From an uncultured Christensenellaceae bacterium (GTDB lineage: Bacteria; Bacillota; Clostridia; Christensenellales; UBA3700), in contig CALWKU010000071.1 in assembly GCA_944381345.1 (NCBI GenBank), positions 1-41,289 on the forward strand: 41,289 bases of DNA. Direction: 5' to 3'. Position 1 is the first letter of the stretch. Each line of letters opens with the position of its first letter. The translations under genes and the position numbers were made by a program. Positions 30,732 to 40,142 of this stretch are shown piece after piece. The notes under the pieces were generated by a model. It was not told where the DNA came from. It saw only the letters and a list, made by a program, of their open reading frames with translations, and did not search any database.

Positions 30732-30737
30732 GGATAT

Positions 30738-31862
30738 ATGAAGACGGTATATTTGCTCGTGATCGACGCTCTCGGCGTGGGCTGCGCGCCCGACGCCGCC
30801 GCTTACGGAGATGAAGGAAGCAATACCTATCGTGCGATAGCGCCTCATCTGAATACGTTTTTTCTCGATGAGATGGGGCTTAAACTCGCTGCCGGCGAAA
30901 AGTATGACGGCGGACTTATCGGAATGTGCGGCAGGATGGTCGAAAGATCGGTTGGCAAAGACACTACGACGGGGCATTTCGAGCTTGCAGGACTGATCAA
31001 CGATAAACCGAATCCCGTCTATCCCAATGGCTTCCCGAAAGAAGTTACGGACGCTTTGTGCGCGGCGTGGGGAGTGGATGAATTGCTCGGTAATTGCGCC
31101 GAGAGCGGCACCGAGATAATCAAACGCCTCGGGGACGAGATGACCGCTACCGGCAAGCCTATAGTCTACACTTCGGCGGACAGCGTGTTGCAGATCGCGT
31201 GCAACGTAGATGTTGTGCCGCTGAAAAAGCTGTACGAATATTGCGAAAAGGCAAGGGAGATAATGTGCGGCGAGCATAATGTTGGCAGAGTGATCGCTCG
31301 CCCGTTTCTGCCGGACGGAAACGGCGGATACTATCGTACCGCAGACAGAAAGGACTATGCGTCTCCGCCTCCGGGAAAGACGCTGCTCGACGTGTTGTGC
31401 GAGCAGGGCAGAGAGGTCGCGGCGGTTGGCAAGATCAACGACATATTCTGCGGCAGAGGGGTCACCATGAACTTGGGCGGTCACAGCAACGAAGAGGTGT
31501 GGCAACGCGTGCTTGGCTATCGTGAGAAACGCGACGGTCTCGTGTTTGCCAATTTCGTAGAGACGGATATGCTGTACGGACACCGAAACGACGTGGAAGG
31601 GTATGCAAAATGCGTAAATGATTTTGACGTGCGCCTCGGAGAGTTGATAGGCAGGCTCGACTATGAGGATGTGATCATCGTCACTGCCGATCACGGCTGC
31701 GATCCGTCTACACCGAGTACCGACCACTCGCGCGAAGCCGTGCCTCTGCTTGTCTACGGCAGCAGAGTTGAGCCGGGATATATAGGAGAACTGATCGGAT
31801 TTGACAATGTCGCAAGACTTATAGTCAATATTTTGGATGAAAAAGGCGCGACGTTTACTTGA
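30738..31862 (+). CDS. deoB: Phosphopentomutase
   Basis: DeoB (374 aa) interconverts (deoxy)ribose 1- and 5-phosphate in nucleoside salvage. It belongs to the alkaline phosphatase superfamily. VIDALGVG gives the first metal-binding Asp10. GKDTTTGH (residues 74-80) holds the phosphorylated Thr. TADHGCDPSTPSTDHSRE supplies the remaining Asp and His metal ligands. Length is slightly below the usual 390. The start at 30738 is fixed by the TATAAT box at 30726-30731; there is no ribosome-binding site, so the mRNA should be leaderless. No terminator is visible. Confidence 0.94.
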   Translation: MKTVYLLVIDALGVGCAPDAAAYGDEGSNTYRAIAPHLNTFFLDEMGLKLAAGEKYDGGLIGMCGRMVERSVGKDTTTGHFELAGLINDKPNPVYPNGFPKEVTDALCAAWGVDELLGNCAESGTEIIKRLGDEMTATGKPIVYTSADSVLQIACNVDVVPLKKLYEYCEKAREIMCGEHNVGRVIARPFLPDGNGGYYRTADRKDYASPPPGKTLLDVLCEQGREVAAVGKINDIFCGRGVTMNLGGHSNEEVWQRVLGYREKRDGLVFANFVETDMLYGHRNDVEGYAKCVNDFDVRLGELIGRLDYEDVIIVTADHGCDPSTPSTDHSREAVPLLVYGSRVEPGYIGELIGFDNVARLIVNILDEKGATFT

Positions 31863-32060
31863 TTTTGCTGTCTGATACCGGTACATTGCAGTCGTATAAT
31901 ATTCATAATAATAAACCATTATTGTTATTTATTACATAAAAGTCATCTATAATAATCAATAATCCTGATAAATATATACGAATAAATATTCATATCGAGA
32001 TCGGTTTATGCAGTAGTGCAAGCCGACGACGATCGAAAAGGGGGTGCGCTAAATTTACAC
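31863..32060. other. AT-rich gap without a gene
   Basis: The stretch after deoB is very AT-rich, with a weak AATAAT/ATTATT hairpin near 31907-31925 and a TATAAT at 31895 that lacks a matching -35 box. I see no gene or RNA here. Confidence 0.4.
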
Positions 32061-32089
32061 TTGCAAAAAACCGCAATATATTGTATAAT
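32061..32089 (+). promoter_or_regulatory. Promoter of the hydrolase-topoisomerase operon
   Basis: TTGCAA at 32061-32066 and a perfect TATAAT at 32084-32089 are 17 nt apart, about 70 nt upstream of the hydrolase start. Confidence 0.75.
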
Positions 32090-32158
32090 TTATTTGACAA
32101 ATAAAAAGCATTCGCCCATATGTTGTGCTTTTTGCATTTTTGGGCGTGGGATATACTA

Positions 32159-33085
32159 ATGAAACAGTTTATACTCGAGGGCTACAGAGGGTACGACCTG
32201 TGGCTCAGCGTTTGGGACGACGTTCAGTCGCCCAGGGCAGTCGTACAGATTTTTCACGGTATGGCGGAACATATCGGAAGGTATGCGCCCTTTGCCGAAT
32301 ATTTGAATTCTTTGGGTTATATCGTTATTGGCGACGATCATCGAGCGCACGGCAGAACGGCGGGCGAAGGCAAGCTCGGAACTGTTCCGGACGGCGATTG
32401 TTTTGCCGACACTATCCAAGACGAGATTGTTATCTCAGAATATGCAAAGAGGGAATACGACCTTCCTCTCATCGTCTTCGGTCACAGCTACGGATCTTTC
32501 CTTGCGCAAGGATATATTCAGCGTGCGAGCGGCGACATTATTGGCGCGGTGCTTTGCGGAAGCGCGTGTCAGTCGGGACTCCCGGTGGCGTTCGGCAAAC
32601 TTGTCGCGTCGTTGCAGACTTCCTTCCAAGGAAAGGACAAGCCTGCTGAACTTATTCGCAAGCTCACTTTCGGCGCATACGACGCCAAGTTCAAGTCCGA
32701 ACGCAAGCCGTTTGCATGGGGAAACCGCGACGACGCGGAGAGAGAAAAATATCTTGCCGATAAATTCTGCGATTTTACTATGTCCGCAGGCTTTTATAAG
32801 TCTTTCTTTGCGGGATTGTCCAAACTGTACAAGGCGTCTGCGCTAAGCAGCATACGCAAGGATTTGCCTCTGTTCATCATCAGCGGAGACAAGGATCCCG
32901 TCGGAGGGATGGGCAAGCTGGTCGCCAAGCTGTACGATAAGTATTCGTCGGTAGGTATGACGCGCGTGTCGATGAAGTTGTATCCCGACGCTCGTCACGA
33001 ACTGCTCAACGAGCTGAACAAAGACGAGGTTTACGCCGACGTCGCCGACTTCTTCGAGGCTTGCCTCGACGGTGCGGCAGACTGA
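32159..33085 (+). CDS. Alpha/beta hydrolase, monoacylglycerol lipase/lysophospholipase type
   Basis: The 308-aa protein resembles the PldB/monoglyceride-lipase group (Hydrolase_4, serine aminopeptidase S33 type). It has the oxyanion segment FHGMAEHIGRYAPFA, the DHRAHGRT motif, and the nucleophile elbow GHSYGS near residue 104. Asp in ISGDKDPVGGMG and His in DARHELLNE complete the triad. It is probably cytoplasmic. I place the start at 32159, since upstream codons from ATG 32120 encode a non-family hydrophobic stretch, but neither has a good ribosome-binding site. It is 10 bp ahead of the topoisomerase pair and likely cotranscribed. Confidence 0.85.
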   Translation: MKQFILEGYRGYDLWLSVWDDVQSPRAVVQIFHGMAEHIGRYAPFAEYLNSLGYIVIGDDHRAHGRTAGEGKLGTVPDGDCFADTIQDEIVISEYAKREYDLPLIVFGHSYGSFLAQGYIQRASGDIIGAVLCGSACQSGLPVAFGKLVASLQTSFQGKDKPAELIRKLTFGAYDAKFKSERKPFAWGNRDDAEREKYLADKFCDFTMSAGFYKSFFAGLSKLYKASALSSIRKDLPLFIISGDKDPVGGMGKLVAKLYDKYSSVGMTRVSMKLYPDARHELLNELNKDEVYADVADFFEACLDGAAD

Positions 33086-33095
33086 CGGAGGTCAA

Positions 33096-35087
33096 ATGGC
33101 TAAGGAAAAGACGGCTGTCACGGTCGGCGACGATTACGACGCCAATTCACTTAAAGTTCTTGAGGGGCTCGACGCTGTCCGCAAGCGCCCCGGCATGTAT
33201 ATAGGCACGACCGGAAGCAAAGGGATGCACCACATCCTTTGGGAGATCATCGACAACAGTATAGACGAGATCACCAACGGCTATGGTTCGCGCATAGACA
33301 TCACCCTTTACCCGGACAACAGCGCAAGCGTCAAGGACGACGGCAGAGGCATTCCCGTCGACGTAAACACCAAGCACGGCATGACAGGCGTAGAGATGGT
33401 CTTTACGCTTCTGCATGCGGGCGGAAAGTTTGATAACGCCGAATACAAGACGTCGGGCGGTCTGCACGGCGTGGGTGCGAGCGTCGCCAACGCGTTGTCC
33501 GAATGGCTGACGGTCAAGGTGTTCAAAAAGGGAGTGGAGTACACGCAGGAATTTCATTCGCCTGTCGTCGGAGGCGAGATTAAGAGCGGCGTCAAAAAAG
33601 GAGAGATGACCACCGAGCCGTGCGATAAAAGGGCGAAGGGCACGCTGGTGACGTTTCTGCCGGACGCGCGCGTGTTCGGCGACGAAAGATTTTCATTTGA
33701 AGTAATTTCCAGACGATGCCGCGAGCTTGCGTATCTCAACAGCAATCTGACCATTTCGGTCACGGATCTGCGCGCGGTTTCCGAGAGCGGCGGTCCGCTT
33801 TCGGTAGAATATCATTTTGAGGGCGGACTGCGCGACTTTGTACTCGGCAACATCACCGAAGGAGGAAAGACGCCGCTCTATCCCGACCCGATATATGTCG
33901 AGAAGAAGGCGGACAACTTCGAGATGATGCTTGCGGTCATACACACCGAGGATTACGCCGAGAGCGTGTTCAGTTTTGTCAACAATATCCCGACAACCGA
34001 GGGCGGCACGCACGAGGCGGGATTCAAATCCGGCTATACCAAGGCGTTCAACGAGTTTGCGCGTTCGCACAACATACTCAAAGAAAAGCAGGCGAATCTG
34101 CTGGGCGAGGACTACCGTGAAGGTATGACTGCGGTGCTTGCGATCAAGCTGCGCGACGTGCAGTTCGAAGGGCAGACAAAGACAAAACTCGGCAATCCCG
34201 AGGTCAGACCTTTGGTGGAAAACGCCCTTGTAGACCTGCTCGGCGATTGGCTCAACAAAGCGAAAAAAGAGACTGTCGACGCGATCTATACCAAAGCTCA
34301 ACAGGCGGCGACGGTCAGGCTCAAGACTTCCAACGACAAGGAGACGATGCGCCGTCTCAACAAGATGACGTCGAGCGCGCTCGTGGGCAAGCTGTCCAAT
34401 TGTACGGGACGCAAGCCCGAGTTCAACGAACTGTTCATCGTCGAGGGCGATTCGGCGGGCGGCAGCGCAAAGCAGGGGCGGGACAGACGTTTCCAGGCGA
34501 TACTGCCGCTCAAAGGCAAGCCGCTCAACGCCGAGAAAAAGCGTATCAACCAAATACTCGACAACGAGGAGATGGCGTCGATAATCAACGCGCTCGGCGC
34601 GGGATTGGGGCGTGACTTCAATGTCGAAAATCTCAAATACAACAAAGTCATAATCCTTGCAGACGCGGATCAGGACGGCGCGCATATCAGAGCGATACTG
34701 CTGACGTTCTTCTACCGCTATATGAAAGATCTGATCATGGACGGGCACGTCTATATCGGCATGCCGCCGCTGTACCGCATCAGCGACAAGAACGGCACGC
34801 GTTACGCCTATGACGACGCCGAACTCAAAACCATGCTCGAAGGCGCGGCGCGCGGCTATACGTTGCAGCGCTATAAGGGGTTAGGTGAGATGAATCCCGA
34901 ACAGCTTTGGGAGACGACGATGGATCCGTCCAAGCGTACGCTGATGCGGGTGACCATCGAGGACGCGTCCGAGGCGGAGAGCCGCATCTCGGTGCTTATG
35001 GGCGACAATGTCGAGGCGAGACGCGAATATATCTATGAAAACGCCAACTTCAACAAGGTGGACGGGTTCAAGGAGTTGAAGGACTGA
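33096..35087 (+). CDS. Type IIA DNA topoisomerase subunit B (GyrB/ParE)
   Basis: The 663-aa protein supplies the ATPase and TOPRIM parts of gyrase or topoisomerase IV. The GHKL ATPase domain has [23 protein letters not shown] (Mg2+ and ATP), DDGRGIPV and the [16 protein letters not shown] lid. The TOPRIM domain has [27 protein letters not shown] and [18 protein letters not shown]. The wording of the TOPRIM end ([11 protein letters not shown]) and the missing GyrA-box in its partner lean towards a topoisomerase IV-like second enzyme, but gyrase cannot be excluded. Start ATG follows ACGGAGG; the partner gene begins 1 bp after the stop. Confidence 0.93.
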   Translation: MAKEKTAVTVGDDYDANSLKVLEGLDAVRKRPGMYIGTTGSKGMHHILWEIIDNSIDEITNGYGSRIDITLYPDNSASVKDDGRGIPVDVNTKHGMTGVEMVFTLLHAGGKFDNAEYKTSGGLHGVGASVANALSEWLTVKVFKKGVEYTQEFHSPVVGGEIKSGVKKGEMTTEPCDKRAKGTLVTFLPDARVFGDERFSFEVISRRCRELAYLNSNLTISVTDLRAVSESGGPLSVEYHFEGGLRDFVLGNITEGGKTPLYPDPIYVEKKADNFEMMLAVIHTEDYAESVFSFVNNIPTTEGGTHEAGFKSGYTKAFNEFARSHNILKEKQANLLGEDYREGMTAVLAIKLRDVQFEGQTKTKLGNPEVRPLVENALVDLLGDWLNKAKKETVDAIYTKAQQAATVRLKTSNDKETMRRLNKMTSSALVGKLSNCTGRKPEFNELFIVEGDSAGGSAKQGRDRRFQAILPLKGKPLNAEKKRINQILDNEEMASIINALGAGLGRDFNVENLKYNKVIILADADQDGAHIRAILLTFFYRYMKDLIMDGHVYIGMPPLYRISDKNGTRYAYDDAELKTMLEGAARGYTLQRYKGLGEMNPEQLWETTMDPSKRTLMRVTIEDASEAESRISVLMGDNVEARREYIYENANFNKVDGFKELKD

Positions 35088-35088
35088 C

Positions 35089-37545
35089 ATGGCAAAAAAG
35101 GACGAAATTTTTGAGGATAGATCGATAATCATAGAGGACAGCATCGAGGACATCATGCATTCGTCGATGATGCCCTATTCCGAGCATGTCATCCTTGACA
35201 GAGCTCTTCCGCGCGTTGAGGACGGTCTCAAACCTGTTCAGCGGCGCATTTTGTTTGCGATGAGCGAACTCGGCAACACCCCCGACAAGCCGCACAAAAA
35301 GTCGGCGAGAATAGTGGGCGAGTGCCTCGGCAAATACCATCCGCACGGCGACAGCAGCGTTTACGACGCGATGGTCAGGCTGGCTCAGCCGTTCAATACC
35401 CGTATGCTGCTCATTGACGGTCACGGTAACTTCGGCAGCGTCGACGGCGACAGCGCGGCGGCGATGCGTTATACCGAGGCGAGGCTCACACCGCTTGCGA
35501 TGGAGATGCTGCGCGACATAGACAAGGAGACGGTCAGCTTTTCGCTCAACTTCGACGACACGCTGCAGGAGCCTGATATGCTGCCGTGCAAGTTCCCCAA
35601 CCTGCTCGTCAACGGTGCGATGGGCATTGCGGTGGGTCTGACGACCAATATTCCGCCGCATAATCTCGGAGAAGTCATCAACGGCATAGTCGCATACATA
35701 GAAAACAGCCGTATCACTCTCAAAGATATGATGCAATATATCCCCGCGCCCGATTTCCCGACGGGCGGCGTCATCATCGACGGCGAAGGCATAGAGCAGG
35801 CTTACGCGACCGGCAAGGGCAAGATCGTCGTCAGGGCGCGCGCGTTTGTCGAAAAAGACGGCGACAAGGACGTCATCGTCATCACCGAACTGCCTTACCA
35901 AAAGAACAAGGCTCAGCTTTTGCAGCGCATCAACGAGCTGCGCGAAAAGAAAAAGGAAGTGTTCGGTGTGATCACCGACATCGTCGACGAGTCCGACCGC
36001 AACGGGCAGCGATCGGTCATCAAGCTGCGCAAGGGCGCGAACGCCGAAAAGACGCTCGCCGCGCTGTTCAGGACGACGGGGCTTGAGGACGTGTTTTCGG
36101 TCAATATGGTCGCTATTGCCGGAGGCAAACCTAAACAAATGGGGCTGCTCGAGATCATCGCGCACTATACCGAATATCAGAGACAGATTATATACCGCCG
36201 CTCGCAGTTTGAACTCAACCAGGCAAAACGCCAGGAACATATCCAGCAGGGCAAGCTGATCGCGGTCAACAATATCCGCCGCGTCGTCGAGATCATTCTC
36301 AACGCCGAGACGGACAACGACGCGAAAGAGCAGATCAAGCGCGAGTTTTCGTTGACCGAGCGCCAAGCCGTAGCCATTCTCGAGATGAAGCTGAAGCAGC
36401 TCAAAAAAGTGGACGCGCGCAAGCTTGAGGAGGAGATCGCCGAATTGGGGCAAAAGATAAGCGAACTCGAATCCGTACTGTCGTCAAAGCGCAGACAGCT
36501 TGCCGTAGTCAAAAAGGAACTGCTTGAGATCAAGCGCAAATATGCGGACAAACGCCGCTCCGAGATCATATCTCCCGATAAGGCGACGATTGCAACGATC
36601 GACCTCAACGCCAAGATAGAGCGTTCGGGCGTGCTGGCACTGACTCAAAACGGCTGTCTCAAATTTATGGGCGAAAAGAACTATCGTCTCGCGTCCAAGA
36701 GTATTGTCAACTGCGCGCAAGCCGATCTTGTAAGGCAGGTCGTCAAGTGCGACAATTCGGGCAATCTCATAGGGTTTACGCGCAAGGGACTTGCCGTGGT
36801 GTTCAGCGTCGACGCGCTCGGCGACGACAAGTGGAAGTCAAAGGGCGTGCCCGTGTCCAAGATTGCCAAGGCGGACAGCGACGACAGACTGATCGCAGTC
36901 GCAACGCCCGCGATGATAGAAGGCAGGGAACTGTGCTTTTTCACCCGCGACGGACTCGTCAAAAAGAGCGCCGCGTCAGAGTACGGCACGGACAAAAAAT
37001 CGGTCTATCCCGCGCTTGTGTTCAAAGATGACGGCGACGAGGTCATCAACGTCGAGATCGTCGATCAGGAAAACGAGTATCTGTTGTTCGTCACGGAACA
37101 GGGCATGGTCCTCAATGCGGAATCGGATATCCCGCAGCAGGGGCGCAAAGCGTCGGGTGTGCGCGGTATTCAGCTCAACGACGGCGACAAAGTGATATAT
37201 GCGGCGAGCCACGCGGACGTCGGCGAGATCGTCGTGATGTCGGACAACGGCTTTGCCAAGCGGGTCGTCGTGTCCTCGATAGAGCCGACCAAGCGCTATC
37301 GTAAGGGAGTGCAGCTTACGGATGTAGCAAAGAACGGCGCGATCGTGTTCGTCGATATCGTCACCATGCCTTACGACTTTGCGGTTGAACTTGTCGACGG
37401 CAGCTGTGTGCCGGTAAGCACGGAGGACGTTCCGATCGCGGATAGGACGAAGAAAGGCTCGAACGTACTCAAAACCGCCTGTAAAAACAACGGAAGCAAC
37501 CTTGATCTGGTCGCCGCGTCGGCTTGGCGTCACAACATAGATTAA
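35089..37545 (+). CDS. Type IIA DNA topoisomerase subunit A (GyrA/ParC)
   Basis: The 818-aa protein carries the DNA cleavage domain. It has [15 protein letters not shown], the quinolone-resistance region [32 protein letters not shown], and the catalytic Tyr in [12 protein letters not shown] long coiled coil follows (about 435-490), then a C-terminal beta-pinwheel. I find no canonical GyrA-box (QRRGGKG): the pinwheel contains only degenerate repeats such as [14 protein letters not shown]. Loss of that box normally removes the wrapping needed for negative supercoiling, which favours a ParC-like role. The Ser83-equivalent position is Glu-Cys (GECLG). Starts 1 bp after the subunit B gene. Confidence 0.93.
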   Translation: MAKKDEIFEDRSIIIEDSIEDIMHSSMMPYSEHVILDRALPRVEDGLKPVQRRILFAMSELGNTPDKPHKKSARIVGECLGKYHPHGDSSVYDAMVRLAQPFNTRMLLIDGHGNFGSVDGDSAAAMRYTEARLTPLAMEMLRDIDKETVSFSLNFDDTLQEPDMLPCKFPNLLVNGAMGIAVGLTTNIPPHNLGEVINGIVAYIENSRITLKDMMQYIPAPDFPTGGVIIDGEGIEQAYATGKGKIVVRARAFVEKDGDKDVIVITELPYQKNKAQLLQRINELREKKKEVFGVITDIVDESDRNGQRSVIKLRKGANAEKTLAALFRTTGLEDVFSVNMVAIAGGKPKQMGLLEIIAHYTEYQRQIIYRRSQFELNQAKRQEHIQQGKLIAVNNIRRVVEIILNAETDNDAKEQIKREFSLTERQAVAILEMKLKQLKKVDARKLEEEIAELGQKISELESVLSSKRRQLAVVKKELLEIKRKYADKRRSEIISPDKATIATIDLNAKIERSGVLALTQNGCLKFMGEKNYRLASKSIVNCAQADLVRQVVKCDNSGNLIGFTRKGLAVVFSVDALGDDKWKSKGVPVSKIAKADSDDRLIAVATPAMIEGRELCFFTRDGLVKKSAASEYGTDKKSVYPALVFKDDGDEVINVEIVDQENEYLLFVTEQGMVLNAESDIPQQGRKASGVRGIQLNDGDKVIYAASHADVGEIVVMSDNGFAKRVVVSSIEPTKRYRKGVQLTDVAKNGAIVFVDIVTMPYDFAVELVDGSCVPVSTEDVPIADRTKKGSNVLKTACKNNGSNLDLVAASAWRHNID

Positions 37546-37562
37546 GCTGATTTTTTCGATTG

Positions 37563-37598
37563 CGTCCGGGGCTGTTTCGCCTCGGGCGTTTTATTTTC
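37563..37598 (+). terminator. Intrinsic terminator of the topoisomerase operon
   Basis: A 10-bp stem with two G.U pairs (37563-37572 with 37579-37588) is followed by TTTTATTTT. It overlaps the 3' end of the convergent murG gene. Confidence 0.78.
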
Positions 37599-38637
37599 TT
37601 CCGGGGAAGGTGTGAGCTGAGACCTGTGCTAAGATATCCGCGATCGCGGGCGCGGCTTTGAGCGACGCAAGGTCGGGCTGAGGCGACGGACGAGACAGCG
37701 AGTCGGAGATCGCGCAGACGAGCTCGTACGCGTTAAGCCGATCCTGCGGCAATATCCTGCACGGATAACGCTTTGAGTACGCCTGTGCGTTTTGAAGTTG
37801 ATCGCCGCGCGACGCTCCTGCGGGCAGCGGTACAAAGATGACGCGCTTGCCCATAGCCATAAGTTCGCACGCCGTGTTGGCGCCCGCGCGCGAGACTACT
37901 ACGTCCGCCAGTGCGAAAAAGGAGAGTATGTCGTCGGCGAATTCAAAGCAGCGATATCCGTGAGATCGCGGTCGGGAGTTGCCTTTGCCGCAGATGTGAA
38001 CGACGTTGAAGTCGCGTGTGAGAGTGCGGAGCGCGTGATCTACGGCAGAGTTGATCGCGGCGGCGCCGCTCGATCCGCCTATAAACAGCACTGTCTTTGC
38101 AGAGCGTGAAAACGCGCATAGTTTGACGGCGATAGTCGGATCGGAGCAGCAGACAGCCTTGCGAACGGGATTGCCTGTAAAGACAGCGCGTTTTGCCGCA
38201 GTATCGTCAAAAGACGTAAGAGTGCAAGCTGCAAAGCGGGATATCAGTCTGTTGGCAAGTCCGAGAGAGTAGTCGGATTCGTGGCAGACTACCGGTATGC
38301 CGAGCGAGCGTGCGGCAAACGAAGCGGGCAGAGATACATATCCGCCTTTAGCAAACACTATATCTGGTCTAAGATCTCTGAGCAGCTTTTTCGCCGTGAC
38401 GACGGACGAAGCGAGGGCAAACGGGATGCGAAAAGACGACAGCTTCGACGACCTGTCGAATTTGACCGCGCGAACGGGGAAAAACTCTAAGCCTGCGGAC
38501 TGCGCCAGGCGCTGTTCTATACTGTCCTTTTGTCCCAAATAGACGATCGAAGAAAATTTGTCTTTGAGATTGGGCAGCAGAGCAAGGTTGGGGACGACGT
38601 GCCCTGCCGTTCCTCCGCCGGTCAAGACGATCTTCAT
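37591..38637 (-). CDS. murG: UDP-GlcNAc:undecaprenyl-PP-MurNAc-pentapeptide GlcNAc transferase
   Basis: MurG (348 aa) makes lipid II at the inner face of the membrane. It is a GT-B glycosyltransferase. The N-terminal Gly-rich loop is GGGTAGHVVPN; KGGYVSLP, CHESDYSLGLANR and GNPVR follow. The C-terminal donor site has GGSSGAAAIN, SRAGANTACELMAMGKRVIFVPLP and GDQLQNA. Length is normal. The ATG follows GGAGGGTGA on the minus strand, with a TATAAT box about 23 nt upstream (38666-38661) but only a weak -35. It stands alone here, outside a division and cell-wall cluster, and is divergent from the D,D-carboxypeptidase. Confidence 0.93.
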   Translation of the reverse strand: MKIVLTGGGTAGHVVPNLALLPNLKDKFSSIVYLGQKDSIEQRLAQSAGLEFFPVRAVKFDRSSKLSSFRIPFALASSVVTAKKLLRDLRPDIVFAKGGYVSLPASFAARSLGIPVVCHESDYSLGLANRLISRFAACTLTSFDDTAAKRAVFTGNPVRKAVCCSDPTIAVKLCAFSRSAKTVLFIGGSSGAAAINSAVDHALRTLTRDFNVVHICGKGNSRPRSHGYRCFEFADDILSFFALADVVVSRAGANTACELMAMGKRVIFVPLPAGASRGDQLQNAQAYSKRYPCRILPQDRLNAYELVCAISDSLSRPSPQPDLASLKAAPAIADILAQVSAHTFPGRK

Positions 38638-38689
38638 TTCACCCTCCGCAAATTGTTTTCATTATAATAATATTGACTCTATATAAAAG

Positions 38690-38920
38690 AAAATACCGAA
38701 AAGCATAAAAATATATGTACAAAACGGTTATGTGTATTCTGCGGTTTGTCGACGCAGTTTGACTGACGGCAGGTAAGAGTGTTAAAAAGAAATCTTTGTA
38801 TTGCGGCGAGTACAAGGTATGGATATGAGCAGTTAATAAATTATACTTATAAATTATTCTAAATTAACACAAACATCATAATAATACCATGTATTACAGC
38901 CAAAACAATACTAAATTTGC
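38690..38920. other. AT-rich divergent intergenic region
   Basis: Apart from promoter-like AT-rich DNA I find nothing supported between murG and the carboxypeptidase gene. The minus-strand TATAAT at 38661-38666 belongs to murG. Confidence 0.4.
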
Positions 38921-38922
38921 AT

Positions 38923-38952
38923 TTGAAAAATTTTGATCGCTATGCGTACACT
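38923..38952 (+). promoter_or_regulatory. Possible promoter of the D,D-carboxypeptidase gene
   Basis: TTGAAA at 38923-38928 and TACACT at 38947-38952 are 18 nt apart, 18 nt ahead of the start codon. Confidence 0.4.
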
Positions 38953-38970
38953 ATCCGTGTGAGGTATGAT

Positions 38971-40104
38971 ATGAAAAAAGCAATTTTGACGCTGACGTTA
39001 ATTGCCGTCGCGATATCGTTATGTACGATACAGTATGCATGCGCGGAGGAGGGCGACATTGCGATATCGTCTTTTTCCGCTTATCTAAGCGATGTTGACG
39101 GCAGAGAGATCTATTCCGTCAATGCCGACGAGAGGCATGAGATCGCCAGTATGGTCAAGATAATGACCGCCGTCCTCGCATTCGAGGCTATAGAGGCGGG
39201 CGAGCTGTCACTTGACGAAAAGATAACGGTATCTTCCGAGGCTGCCGGTATGGGTGGAAGTCAGATGTTTCTTGACGCCGGAGAGCAGTATTCGGTATCC
39301 GACCTCGTTAAAGGCGTGGTTGTCGCATCCGCAAACGACGCGTCTTACGCGCTTGCCGAGCGCATTTCGGGCAGCGCAGACGCCTTTGTCGCCGAGATGA
39401 ACGACAAAGCCGATTCTCTCGGGCTGAAAAATACGCGTTTTGACAACTGTACCGGGCTTCCGAGCGACGGCGAACAGTATTCCTGCGCCCGCGACGTAAA
39501 TATAATGACGCGTGAATTGATGAGGCACGAAGAATATTTCGATTATGCGGGCATATGGACAGAGGAATTCGTGCATCCGTCGGGCAGAATCACCGTTTTG
39601 ACAAATACTAACAAGCTGATACGACAGTACGCCGGCTGCCGAGGCGGCAAGACGGGATATACCGAGGACGCGGGGTTTTGCCTGTCTGCTTGTGCGGATC
39701 GCGGAGGGATTGAAGTCGTCGCAACGGTAATAGGAGCGCCAGACGGCAAGACGAGATTTGCCGAGGTCAGTAGGCTGTTTAACTATGCATATGCAAATTT
39801 GACGCGCAAAGTCGTATTGGAAAAGGGCAAAGAGGCTGAGGCCGAAGCGGCGGTGAAAGGCGGCAAGATCAAGTCGGTTCGTCCCGTTGCCGCCGAGGAC
39901 GCCGCGATGACGGTGATGCGCGGAGAAGAAGTTAAGGCGTCTTTCGAGATGTTCGACGTTAAAGCTCCGATCGCCAAAGGAGAGGCGGTGGGCAAGTTAG
40001 TGTTGACTTGCGGAGACAGGCGCAAAGAAGTCGAGCTTGTATCGCCGACAGACGTGCCTAAAGCCACGCTTTGGGACAGGATCCACGACATTGTGAGCAG
40101 ATGA
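38971..40104 (+). CDS. D-alanyl-D-alanine carboxypeptidase (PBP5/DacF family)
   Basis: The 377-aa protein removes the terminal D-Ala from peptidoglycan stem peptides outside the membrane. It has a signal peptide (about 1-24, ending YACA). The three penicillin-binding motifs are complete: SMVK (Ser60, Lys63), SAN (120-122) and KTG in GGKTGYTEDAG (near 225). A C-terminal PBP5-type beta domain (about 270-360) and a final short amphipathic helix (WDRIHDIVSR) for membrane attachment follow. DacB and DacF of Bacillus are close relatives; the sequence alone does not separate vegetative from sporulation types. ATG follows TGAGG. Confidence 0.92.
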   Translation: MKKAILTLTLIAVAISLCTIQYACAEEGDIAISSFSAYLSDVDGREIYSVNADERHEIASMVKIMTAVLAFEAIEAGELSLDEKITVSSEAAGMGGSQMFLDAGEQYSVSDLVKGVVVASANDASYALAERISGSADAFVAEMNDKADSLGLKNTRFDNCTGLPSDGEQYSCARDVNIMTRELMRHEEYFDYAGIWTEEFVHPSGRITVLTNTNKLIRQYAGCRGGKTGYTEDAGFCLSACADRGGIEVVATVIGAPDGKTRFAEVSRLFNYAYANLTRKVVLEKGKEAEAEAAVKGGKIKSVRPVAAEDAAMTVMRGEEVKASFEMFDVKAPIAKGEAVGKLVLTCGDRRKEVELVSPTDVPKATLWDRIHDIVSR

Positions 40105-40117
40105 CAAAATCGCCCGA

Positions 40118-40142
40118 AACGCCCGATTTTCGGGCGTTTTTC
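40118..40142 (+). terminator. Intrinsic terminator of the carboxypeptidase gene
   Basis: AACGCCCGA at 40118-40126 pairs with TCGGGCGTT at 40130-40138 and is followed by more T. It lies between convergent genes and may serve both. Confidence 0.85.

Noticed and set aside
32120..32158. Upstream start of the hydrolase at 32120
   Set aside because: The extra 13 residues (MLCFLHFWAWDIL) do not resemble the family, and homologues begin near the ATG at 32159.
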